A stretch of 64,000 nucleotides of DNA from Cupriavidus sp. 2SB (GTDB lineage: Bacteria > Pseudomonadota > Gammaproteobacteria > Burkholderiales > Burkholderiaceae). Numbering within the stretch: the stretch's first letter is position 1; each line of letters starts with the position of its first letter. Below, piece by piece: positions 29,301 through 36,570 of the stretch. The notes beneath the pieces are model-generated. The model was not told where the DNA came from. It ran no database searches and was given only the letters and a program-made list of their open reading frames with translations. The stretch covers positions 1-64,000 of the forward strand of contig NZ_SCMX01000027.1 in assembly GCF_005503625.1 (NCBI RefSeq). The letters are read 5' to 3'. Position numbers and translations under genes: made by a program.

Positions 29301-29314
29301 TGCTAACGTTGTCA
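29301..29314. promoter_or_regulatory. LacI-family operator nearer the regulator gene
   Basis: TGCTAACGTTGTCA is palindromic at 10 of 14 positions (core AACGTT), 105 bp before the lacI-type start and 178 bp from the first operator, so looping or joint control is possible. Confidence 0.65.
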
Positions 29315-29419
29315 TTTTCATCGGTCAATCGCTATCGCGGCACTTGGCCTCATCGTTTACCCGCGACGCCCGGATTGGAAGTGGCGCGCAAACCGGGTCG
29401 GAAGACCCGCTGAACAGGC

Positions 29420-30415
29420 ATGTCTGAAACATCCAGCGGCAAGTCCGTCACGCTGCACGACGTGGCACGCGAGGCCGGGGTCTCGCTGATCACCGCGTCA
29501 CGCGCGCTCAGCAATCCCGGATTGGTGTCGGCCAAGACCATCGCCCGCGTGCAGGAAGCAGTGGCGGCAACCGGCTACATCCCCAATCTGCTGGCGGGTG
29601 GCCTGAAGTCCCGCCGCAGCCTGACCGTGGCGGCGCTCGTCCCCAACATCGCCGTGGCGCAGTTCATTCCCACGGTCAAGGCGCTGACCGATGCGCTCGA
29701 TACGGCTGGCTATCAGTTGATCCTGGGCCAGACGGGATACGACCATGCGCGCGAGGAAGCGCTGCTGGGCACCATGATCAGCCGACGACCCGATGGCATT
29801 GTGGTGACGGGCCTGGTGCATTCGCAGACATCGCGCGACCTGCTGCGGCGTTCCGGTATTCCCGTGGTCGAGACCTGGGACCTGAGCGATCGGCCCGTGG
29901 ATATGGCCGTGGGCTTTTCGCATCTCAAGGTGGGCAGTGCGGTGGCTGGCTATTTTCTGGGGAAGGGGTGGCGGCGCTTCGGCATTGCCACTGGCGACGA
30001 TCATCGCGCGGCCGTGCGCCGCGAAGGCTTTGTCTCGACGCTCGGCCATGATGTGCCCACCGTGCGAGTGCCATCGCCCAGCAGTCTCGGACTGGGGCGC
30101 CAGGCGCTGCGCGAACTGCTGGCACAGGACCCAAGGATCGAAGCGGTCTTCTGCAGCTCCGACCAACTCGCGCAAGGCGTGATGGAAGAAGCCCGCGCAC
30201 GCGGCATGCGTGTGCCGCAAGACCTTGCAATCTGTGGTTTCGGCGATGCCGATTTTGCGGCGGACATGGCGCCAGCGCTCACCACCGTGCAGATCGACGG
30301 CGCGGCCATCGGCCAGCTTGCGGCGAATCTGGTGCTGACGCGCTGCCGTGGAGAGACGGTGGCCACACCCGTGGTGGATGTGGGATTCAGGATTGTGGAG
30401 CGGGAGTCGACCTGA
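29420..30415 (+). CDS. LacI-family transcriptional regulator
   Basis: 331 aa. Helix-turn-helix at about 9-30 (VTLHDVAREAGVSLITASRALS), hinge with minor-groove Leu in NLLAGGLKS, and a periplasmic-binding-like effector domain ending DVGFRIVERES. The sequence is of the GntR/IdnR-like branch that senses sugar acids. It is divergent from the galactarate/talarate dehydratase; two matching palindromes lie between. It likely represses the dehydratase-Bug operon until an aldarate binds. Confidence 0.92.
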   Translation: MSETSSGKSVTLHDVAREAGVSLITASRALSNPGLVSAKTIARVQEAVAATGYIPNLLAGGLKSRRSLTVAALVPNIAVAQFIPTVKALTDALDTAGYQLILGQTGYDHAREEALLGTMISRRPDGIVVTGLVHSQTSRDLLRRSGIPVVETWDLSDRPVDMAVGFSHLKVGSAVAGYFLGKGWRRFGIATGDDHRAAVRREGFVSTLGHDVPTVRVPSPSSLGLGRQALRELLAQDPRIEAVFCSSDQLAQGVMEEARARGMRVPQDLAICGFGDADFAADMAPALTTVQIDGAAIGQLAANLVLTRCRGETVATPVVDVGFRIVEREST

Positions 30416-30430
30416 CGGCGGCGATGCGTT

Positions 30431-31024
30431 TCACGAACCCGATGTGAGCGCGGGAAACACCGTGGCCTTTCGTGCGCCGCCTTTGGATGGCAGTTCGATC
30501 AACACGCCCCCGGCGCTCTCGGCGTCGTGCCGCGTGAGGGCGGTGATGACCACCTGATGCGTGACGAACAGGTAGGGTCCGCCGCGCGGATCGAGTCCAT
30601 CGACGTAGCGCGACAGCTTTTGCATCTGCGCATCGCGCGTGGCGCGGTCGGCATTGAAAAACGAGTTCAGAAGCGGCTCGGTGTGTACCGGGCCGAGGTC
30701 CATCAGCCGTGCGGTGTCCTGACAGCGGCACCACGCGCTGCTGGCGACTAGCGTGGGCCGGAATCTTGCCGATTTCAGGCGCTCGCCAGACAGCCTGGCC
30801 TGGCTGCGCCCCTGCGCGTCGAGATTGCGCTGCGTCGCGCAGTCGCCCAGCTTGAACTGATCAGGATCGCCGACACCCGGTGCGCGGGCGTGGCGCAGGA
30901 CCAGCACGGTGTCTGGCTTTCCCAGTGCCGCCGACAAAGCCGTGGTCTGCGCGCGGACCGGCGAGATAGTCAGCGACAGCCACGCAGCGGGCAGGGCGCA
31001 AACGAAGTGGCGGCGGGTCGGCAT
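30431..31024 (-). CDS. Exported histidine phosphatase family protein
   Basis: 197 aa. N-terminal signal with RRHF and a hydrophobic core ending VRAQ, so Sec or Tat export. The histidine phosphatase core is LVLRHARAPG (catalytic His) with downstream Arg in SSAWCRCQDTA and the second His in VTHQV. Proteins with the pattern GDPDQFKLGDCATQRNL...GRSQA are common in Burkholderiaceae and uncharacterised. Convergent with the LacI gene (15 bp apart). Confidence 0.82.
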   Translation of the reverse strand: MPTRRHFVCALPAAWLSLTISPVRAQTTALSAALGKPDTVLVLRHARAPGVGDPDQFKLGDCATQRNLDAQGRSQARLSGERLKSARFRPTLVASSAWCRCQDTARLMDLGPVHTEPLLNSFFNADRATRDAQMQKLSRYVDGLDPRGGPYLFVTHQVVITALTRHDAESAGGVLIELPSKGGARKATVFPALTSGS

Positions 31025-31200
31025 GGGGCGGCTCCATCGCGGGGGTGTCTTTCAAGATAGGCGATGGGGCCGGATGGCGACCAGGGTGGGAGGAAGTGGT
31101 CCGGCAAAACTGCCACAAACTGGCCCTGTGCGACATGCCAGTTTGCTTGCAGAATGTCTCCTGTCCCCGAGAACACACAGGCCACGACCCGCCATTCGTC

Positions 31201-31842
31201 ATGTATATCCCCGCCCATTTTGAAATCCCCACGCTCGAGGCGATGCACGCGCTGATCGCCAGCCATCCGTTCGGCACGCTGGTCACCCACGGCAAGGGTG
31301 GTCTCGACGCGAACCACATCCCGTTCGAACTTGAACCCAGCCATGGCACCCACGGCCTGCTCAAGGCCCACGTGGCGCGCGCCAATCCGGTCTGGCAGGA
31401 CGTGACGAACGGCGCCGAGGTCCTGGTGATCTTTCGCGCCGGCGACGCCTATATCTCGCCCAACTGGTATCCGAGCAAGCACGAGGCACATAAGCAGGTG
31501 CCCACCTGGAACTACCAGGTCGTCCATGCCCATGGCCGCATCACGATCCACGACGACGAACGCCACGTGCGCGGCGTGGTGGCGCGACTGACCCGTACTC
31601 ACGAAGCGACGCAGCCAAAACCGTGGCGCATGTCGGACGCCCCGAGCGATTTCATCGACACGATGGTCAAGTCCATCGTCGGCATCGAAATCGAGATCAC
31701 GCGGATGGAAGGCAAATCCAAGCTTGGTCAGCACAAGGAGGCAAGGGATATCCGCGGGCCGGGCGAGGCGCTGGTGGCGCTGGGCAAAACGGAGATTGGT
31801 GAAGCGATGCTGGAGAGGGCGGAGGGGAAGGAGCGGGAGTAA
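31201..31842 (+). CDS. PaiB-like FMN-binding split-barrel protein
   Basis: 213 aa from MYIPAHFEIP. The family signature is clear: HPFGTLVTHG, ANHIPFEL, LKAHVARANPVW, YISPNWYPSKHEAHKQVPTWNYQVVHAHG and a C-terminal GIEIEITRMEGKSKLGQHK. PaiB of Bacillus is called a negative regulator of sporulation and degradative enzymes; most members are probably FMN-dependent enzymes or FMN-binding proteins. No pathway context here. Confidence 0.88.
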   Translation: MYIPAHFEIPTLEAMHALIASHPFGTLVTHGKGGLDANHIPFELEPSHGTHGLLKAHVARANPVWQDVTNGAEVLVIFRAGDAYISPNWYPSKHEAHKQVPTWNYQVVHAHGRITIHDDERHVRGVVARLTRTHEATQPKPWRMSDAPSDFIDTMVKSIVGIEIEITRMEGKSKLGQHKEARDIRGPGEALVALGKTEIGEAMLERAEGKERE

Positions 31843-31848
31843 GGGTTG

Positions 31849-31888
31849 CGATGATCGCCTCTCCCGCAAGCGGGAGAGGCGATCATCG
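31849..31888. terminator. Perfect 19-bp hairpin between convergent genes
   Basis: Arms 31849-31867 and 31870-31888 are exact reverse complements around AA. It lies in the 79-bp gap between convergent genes, as expected for a shared terminator, but has no T-tract. Confidence 0.6.
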
Positions 31889-31921
31889 GCGTCAAGCAGT
31901 TGAGCCGTATGCCGGCGAGGT

Positions 31922-32728
31922 TCACGCGAGGTAGCGCGGCGCCGGGGTGTTTTGCGACAGCACCCCGGACATTGCCTGACGCGCTGCCTCATAAGCTTGC
32001 CAGTGCTCGATCGCGTGCAGCGACGGGATCGTGATGAGTTCACCACGTTCGAAGCCAACCAGCGCCGCATCTACCATATCGGCCGCAGGCATCACGATTG
32101 ATTGGTCGAGGTGTTCCACCGGCAGGCCGCCGGTTTCCCAGAAGTCCGTCGCCGTTGCGCCCGGCAGCACGGCCTGCACGCGCACACCCTTGCTGGCGAG
32201 TTCGTGATGCAGTGACTGGCTGAATGCCTGGACGTACGCCTTGCTCGCACCATAGACGCCGTTCAAGACTTCCGGCGCGATGCCGACAATCGACGCGATG
32301 TTGATGAACGCGCCCTTGCCGCGTGCGACGAAGCCCGGCGCGGCGGCGTAGGTCAGGCGCGTCAACGCCGTCACGTTCAGTTCGATCATGCGCGTCATCT
32401 GTTCCACGTCGCTGTCAAGCAACGGCGTATGTGTGCCGATGCCGGCATTGTTGACGAGCAGCGTGATGCTGGCGTCGGTACGCAGCTTGTCTTCGACGGT
32501 GGCAAGCGAGGCGCGGTCGTTGAGGTCGGCGGGCAGCACTTCCACGGCGCGGCCGGTCTCGTCGGAAATGCGGCGTGCGAGGGCGTCGAGCTTGTCGCGG
32601 CTGCGGGCCACCAGGATCAGGTCATAGCCGCGGCGGGCAAGTCGGTCGGCGTAGATGGCGCCGATGCCCGACGATGCGCCGGTAACAAGTGCGGTGCCCA
32701 GGTGTTGCGTGCTGGTTTGCTGCGTCAT
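31922..32728 (-). CDS. Short-chain dehydrogenase/reductase
   Basis: 268 aa. Cofactor motif TGASSGIG, NNAG (LVNNAGIG), catalytic Ser in NIASIVG and YxxxK (YGASK). A segment LARRGYDLILVARSRDKL suggests NADP preference (Arg after the second strand). The substrate is unknown. It is divergent from a GlxA-type regulator, a pairing seen repeatedly in proteobacteria. Confidence 0.9.
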   Translation of the reverse strand: MTQQTSTQHLGTALVTGASSGIGAIYADRLARRGYDLILVARSRDKLDALARRISDETGRAVEVLPADLNDRASLATVEDKLRTDASITLLVNNAGIGTHTPLLDSDVEQMTRMIELNVTALTRLTYAAAPGFVARGKGAFINIASIVGIAPEVLNGVYGASKAYVQAFSQSLHHELASKGVRVQAVLPGATATDFWETGGLPVEHLDQSIVMPAADMVDAALVGFERGELITIPSLHAIEHWQAYEAARQAMSGVLSQNTPAPRYLA

Positions 32729-32807
32729 GATCGAGACTCCATGCTTGGGGTTTCAGGTGGTTCGGATGCGTGGCATCCATGTGAAGCATGGTAGGGCGGG
32801 AAGCGCG

Positions 32808-32843
32808 TGACCGAAATGACGTATATAGTCATGTTTTCGGTCA
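32808..32843. promoter_or_regulatory. Inverted-repeat operator between SDR and GlxA-type regulator
   Basis: Outer 9-bp arms TGACCGAAA (32808-32816) and TTTCGGTCA (32835-32843) surround an inner TGAC-N7-GTCA (32817-32831). It sits in the 146-bp divergent gap and is the best candidate binding site for the adjacent AraC-type regulator. Confidence 0.6.
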
Positions 32844-32874
32844 TTGCCGATCTTTGGCGCTCTGGAGGCTCGTC

Positions 32875-33816
32875 ATGCATCGCGTTGGATTTCTGTTACC
32901 GGATGGCTTCCAGGTCATGACGCTGGCCGCGCAAGCCGTCTTCGAGTACACCAATTTGTCGCTTGGCGAGCCGGTGTACCGGATCGAGAACTACTCGATG
33001 CAGGGCGGCATGTTGCGGTCATCGCTGGGCATGGCCGTGGAGACGCGGCCCGCCAGCATGCGCCTGGCCGTGGACACCTGGATCGTGGCCGGTGTGGGCG
33101 ATCCCGTTGCCACCCAGAGTACCGAGCCGATGCGCGAGTTCGTGGGGAAGGTGGCGGGCAAGGCGCGTCGTGTGGCGTCGATCTGCACGGGCGCGTTCGT
33201 GCTGGCGGAATCCGGCCTTCTGGCTGGACGCCGTGCCACCACGCATTGGGCCTTTGCGCGCGATTTGCAGCGGCTGCACCCCGACGTTCGCGTGGAGGAG
33301 GACCGCATCCACATCGTCGATGGGCCGATCTGGACCTCGGCCGGGATGACCGCCGGTCTGGATCTGGCACTGGCGATGGTGGAGAAGGATTTCGGTGCCG
33401 AGATGGCGCGCTCGGTGGCGCACAAGCTGGTGATGTACCAGCGCCGGTCAGGCGGGCAGTCGCAGCACTCGGAGTTGCTGGAGCTTGCGCCGAAGTCCGA
33501 CCGTATCCAGAGTGCGCTCGAATTCGCGCGCAAGAACCTGCATCGGCCATTGACTGTGGAGGATCTGGCCGAATCGGTGCATCTGAGTCCACGCCAGTTC
33601 AGCCGCGTGTTTACGGCCGAGACAGGACAGCCGCCCGCCAAGGCTATCGAAAAACTGCGGCTGGAGGCGGCGCGGCTGATGATCGAGCAGAGTCGTCATC
33701 CACTGGACGTGGTGGCAAAGGAAACCGGCTTCCGGGATCGCCGACACCTGCGCGAAGCATTCGTGCGCGGATTCGGCTTGCCGCCGCAGGCAGTAAGGCG
33801 GGAAGCGCGCGGCTGA
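32875..33816 (+). CDS. GlxA-type transcriptional regulator (DJ-1/PfpI plus AraC domain)
   Basis: 313 aa from MHRVGFLLPDGF; CTGGAGG lies just upstream. The N-terminal amidotransferase-like domain has ICTGAFVLAESGLLAGRRATTHW; the nucleophile-position Cys is present. The C-terminal AraC-type DNA-binding domain (about 215-313) contains two helix-turn-helix units (LTVEDLAESVHLSPRQFSR and PLDVVAKETGFRDRRHLREAF). It probably controls the divergent SDR gene. Confidence 0.9.
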   Translation: MHRVGFLLPDGFQVMTLAAQAVFEYTNLSLGEPVYRIENYSMQGGMLRSSLGMAVETRPASMRLAVDTWIVAGVGDPVATQSTEPMREFVGKVAGKARRVASICTGAFVLAESGLLAGRRATTHWAFARDLQRLHPDVRVEEDRIHIVDGPIWTSAGMTAGLDLALAMVEKDFGAEMARSVAHKLVMYQRRSGGQSQHSELLELAPKSDRIQSALEFARKNLHRPLTVEDLAESVHLSPRQFSRVFTAETGQPPAKAIEKLRLEAARLMIEQSRHPLDVVAKETGFRDRRHLREAFVRGFGLPPQAVRREARG

Positions 33817-33833
33817 GCACCGCGCGCTTTTTT
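33803..33833 (+). terminator. Intrinsic terminator overlapping the GlxA-type stop codon
   Basis: Ten-base-pair stem (33803-33812 with 33820-33829), 7-nt loop containing the TGA stop, then T6. The minus-strand reading also begins just before the PAP2 stop. Confidence 0.85.
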
Positions 33834-33858
33834 CTACGTATGTACGCTGACGGCCTGA

Positions 33859-35832
33859 TCAACCGTCGATACGTACCTGCACACCATTGGCGGTGTAGAT
33901 CGGCGTGACCTTGTAGCCGTCGACGGCCACGGCGGTGAACTGGCCCTTGATGCTGCTGCCCGTCATGATGGCGACGGTATCGCCGGCCTTCGGCGCATAC
34001 CCGTTGACGAACGCCACGCGCAGCGTGCCGCCAGCAATCGTCGTCAGGCCAGCCACGGTCATGCGGCCCTGGCCGTTGGGGCCCACGCGCAGGTCGAGCG
34101 TGGTGTTTGCCAGTTGGGTGTACTTGCCGGCGATGGCCACGCTGGCCGGGGCGTTGATGATGACGGAGCCGGCGGCGAGGTAGACATCGCCCGTGCCGAA
34201 GGCATTCACCGAAGCCGCTTCGAGCGCGCCGCCTGCCACCTGCGTGCCGCCGGAATACGTGTTGGTGCCGCCGAGCTTCAGGTTGCCGGTGCCCTTGAGC
34301 GTGAACTTGCCCGAGCCGCCGATGTTGTTGCGCCAGAGGTCGGCCGCGTGGAAGCCGCCGAGCGTGGCATCCATCGTCACCACGACATTGCCGTTGAAGG
34401 CGCCGTAACCATCGCCAGCAGCGAACAGGTTCAGGCGGCCCCAGCCTTCGGCATCGTCCATGACCGGATAACCCGAAGCAATCTCAGTGGTCTTCAGCAC
34501 CACGCGGCGTTGATCGGCGCTCAGGTACGGGAAACGGGTTTCCAGCATGACTTCCGCCCCCTTGGGTACGACCGGCTCCAGCGTGGCCGAGCCGATCTGC
34601 GGGAAGCCGAACGTCATGCGGCGATTGAAGTTGGCCTTGTTGGTGGCGTAGTCGGTGAAGCGGTCATTGGCCGCCGTGCCCGACTGCGCGAACGTGCGGA
34701 AGGTGGCCGGCGTGGTGCCCGTAGCGGCCATCAGCGCCGTGTGGGCCTGCGTATAAGCGCTGGCCTTCAGCGCGGCGTTGGCCGGGATGTACAGGTTGGC
34801 GGCAGCCGAAGCAATGCCGAGCATACGGCCGCCGATAACGTCGAGCGGCGAATGCATGCCGGCGAGGATGCGGTTCTCACCGAGTTCCATGCCGCGCGTG
34901 AGCATTTCCTGGAAGCGTTCCGGCACCAGGTAGGCCATGACCACGGCATTGCGCAGCGCTTCGGCGGTATGGCCGCTGACAAAGCCGCCGTCGTTGTTGG
35001 GAGTCGGGCTGATAGCCGGCACCAGGGTCGGCGCCACCACCACGCTGCTGCTCCAGCGGTACGGACGTGCGTACTTGTAGAAGCGCTTGTTCGGCTCGGT
35101 CGAGGCATTGTCGCCAACCTTGTTGACCATCGTGATCACATCGCCGAACGTGGCATTGGCAGAGCCGGCCACACCGACGTTGTTGCCGCCATCGTCGTAC
35201 TTGATGGTTGTGGCGTCAGCCGGGATGCTCGTGATCGTGGTGGTCTGCTGGGCGGCGGCGCGCCATGCAGCAGTGAGCGGACCCATGCCATCGGTCACGC
35301 TGTAGTTCTTGCCGCGGCGGTCGTCGTAGTAGGCAGCCTCGGCCTGCGCAGCCGTGCGTGCCGTGGTGGCGTCGATCACGTACTGGACGTTCGCGTTGTG
35401 GATGGCAGCGTTGACCACCGTGCCGCCCGGGGTGCCATCGCCTGGCAAGCCCGTCCATGACGAAGCCACCACCGCCGGGAACGCGCCGTCAGCCGGCGCC
35501 GTCTGCGCGGCATCGACGATACGCGTCAGCGGCTCCCACACGTTCAGGAATCCTTCCATCAGCCGCACACCGGAATTCGTCTCCAGCGTGGCGTACTTCG
35601 CTACACCGCGCTGGTTCGACGCGATGTCGTCCACAAACGGGGTCACCGAAGCTTTGACGGGCGCGCTATCCACGAAAGCCGGATCTGCCGGCGCGGCAGG
35701 CACGGCCAGCGGCGTGGTCGTCGTGCCACTGCTCTGCGTAGTGTTGTTGTCATCGCCGCCACAGGCGCCGAGCAGCAGGGCAAAACAGGCGACCGCGATG
35801 GCCGAGGGCATTCCGGGGGTGGAGAAAGACAT
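33859..35832 (-). CDS. PAP2-family phosphatase lipoprotein with autotransporter-type repeat
   Basis: 657 aa. Lipobox LGAC (Cys24) and a Gly/Asp/Thr-rich linker. The PAP2 active site is complete: motif 1 KRFYKYARP, motif 2 SGHT, motif 3 RILAGMHSPLDVIGG, giving a vanadium-haloperoxidase/acid-phosphatase fold. The C-terminal third has an autotransporter-associated beta-strand repeat (GTNTYSGGTQVAGGALEA) and a beta-helix-like tail ending VRIDG, but no outer-membrane barrel. So a passenger-type stalk is attached to a lipoprotein enzyme. AAGGA lies 6 nt before the ATG. Confidence 0.85.
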   Translation of the reverse strand: MSFSTPGMPSAIAVACFALLLGACGGDDNNTTQSSGTTTTPLAVPAAPADPAFVDSAPVKASVTPFVDDIASNQRGVAKYATLETNSGVRLMEGFLNVWEPLTRIVDAAQTAPADGAFPAVVASSWTGLPGDGTPGGTVVNAAIHNANVQYVIDATTARTAAQAEAAYYDDRRGKNYSVTDGMGPLTAAWRAAAQQTTTITSIPADATTIKYDDGGNNVGVAGSANATFGDVITMVNKVGDNASTEPNKRFYKYARPYRWSSSVVVAPTLVPAISPTPNNDGGFVSGHTAEALRNAVVMAYLVPERFQEMLTRGMELGENRILAGMHSPLDVIGGRMLGIASAAANLYIPANAALKASAYTQAHTALMAATGTTPATFRTFAQSGTAANDRFTDYATNKANFNRRMTFGFPQIGSATLEPVVPKGAEVMLETRFPYLSADQRRVVLKTTEIASGYPVMDDAEGWGRLNLFAAGDGYGAFNGNVVVTMDATLGGFHAADLWRNNIGGSGKFTLKGTGNLKLGGTNTYSGGTQVAGGALEAASVNAFGTGDVYLAAGSVIINAPASVAIAGKYTQLANTTLDLRVGPNGQGRMTVAGLTTIAGGTLRVAFVNGYAPKAGDTVAIMTGSSIKGQFTAVAVDGYKVTPIYTANGVQVRIDG

Positions 35833-35843
35833 GCTGGGTCCTT

Positions 35844-35863
35844 AAAAGACGGCAATGGCCGTC
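35844..35863 (-). terminator. Hairpin with short T-run just upstream of the PAP2 gene
   Basis: On the minus strand GACGGC-CATT-GCCGTC is followed by TTTT and then the AAGGA of the PAP2 gene. It could end the ldtD-mepK transcript about 115 nt past its stop, or attenuate PAP2 expression. Confidence 0.5.
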
Positions 35864-35875
35864 GAAAAGGACGCA

Positions 35876-35887
35876 GTTTGATCAAAC
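35876..35887. promoter_or_regulatory. Perfect 12-bp palindrome upstream of the PAP2 gene
   Basis: GTTTGATCAAAC, 44 bp upstream of the PAP2 start. A possible operator; no regulator gene is next to it. Confidence 0.35.
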
Positions 35888-35977
35888 AATGTTGCGGAAA
35901 TATGTACTTTGATGCACTTGGTTGGATGTTTAGCTCGACATTTGTTTCATCGAACTGTCATCCAGCCATTGCCCATT

Positions 35978-36544
35978 TCACCCCCAGCGCCGTACCCGTC
36001 CCGTATCGATGTGCACAAAATTATCCGACTTGTAGAAGCCCACGCCGCCCGCCTGAAGCGATTCGGCGGCGTCGCGCAGGTCTGCGAGCGCTACACCGGG
36101 CAAACGGATGTCGATGGCCATGCCATCCATGTGCAGGCTTCGTTTTGCGACGCCACCCGCGCGTGTACGACGCAGGCGGTCGTTCGTGGCGGGGCAGCGG
36201 TAACCCGAGATGACCTGGAACGGGGTGTCGGTTTTCAGTTCCTGGCGCAGGGCGAATAGTACGCCGAACAGCGTGGGATCGATCTGGCCGACGGTGCCGG
36301 AGTAGTGATCGCGCAGGAAATGATTCAGCGACTGCTGCGCTTGCGGCAGGACGTCATCGCCGCGGGCGAAGACGAGCGCGAGATGCTCGCCAGTGTGCGT
36401 GTGATCAAACGACAGCGACCGGGCGTCGGGCCCGATTGCTGCCAGCGCGTTGCGTGGCGCCAGGGTGGAGAGCCCTGCGCCGAGCGCGATGGCGCTGGCG
36501 CAATGCAAAAAACGGCGACGCGGGTTGAAGCTGGATTCGGACAT
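35978..36544 (-). CDS. mepK: MepK-like murein endopeptidase (DUF882, peptidase M15)
   Basis: 188 aa. Twin-arginine signal (NPRRRFLHCAS ... NALA), as in E. coli YcbK/MepK. The M15/LAS fold has zinc ligands in SLHMDGMAIDIR (His, Asp) and FVHIDTG (His). E. coli MepK cleaves the 3-3 crosslinks made by L,D-transpeptidases. Here the upstream gene, 26 bp away on the same strand, is an LdtD-type L,D-transpeptidase, the same pairing as E. coli ycbB-ycbK. Confidence 0.9.
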   Translation of the reverse strand: MSESSFNPRRRFLHCASAIALGAGLSTLAPRNALAAIGPDARSLSFDHTHTGEHLALVFARGDDVLPQAQQSLNHFLRDHYSGTVGQIDPTLFGVLFALRQELKTDTPFQVISGYRCPATNDRLRRTRAGGVAKRSLHMDGMAIDIRLPGVALADLRDAAESLQAGGVGFYKSDNFVHIDTGRVRRWG

Positions 36545-36570
36545 GGAAACTTTTACAACGGGTGCGGCAT

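Larger units (their letters stand above)
29067..29419. promoter_or_regulatory. Divergent control region of the aldarate operon and LacI regulator
   Basis: 353 bp without a convincing gene. It contains two 14-bp LacI-type palindromes with the same right half (listed separately) and an imperfect ATGTC...GACAT repeat (29100-29119). Confidence 0.65.

Noticed and set aside
35955..35961. CTGTCAT, half of a Pho box, upstream of the PAP2 phosphatase
   Set aside because: The second half-site at 11-bp spacing is not recognisable, so PhoB control is not supported.
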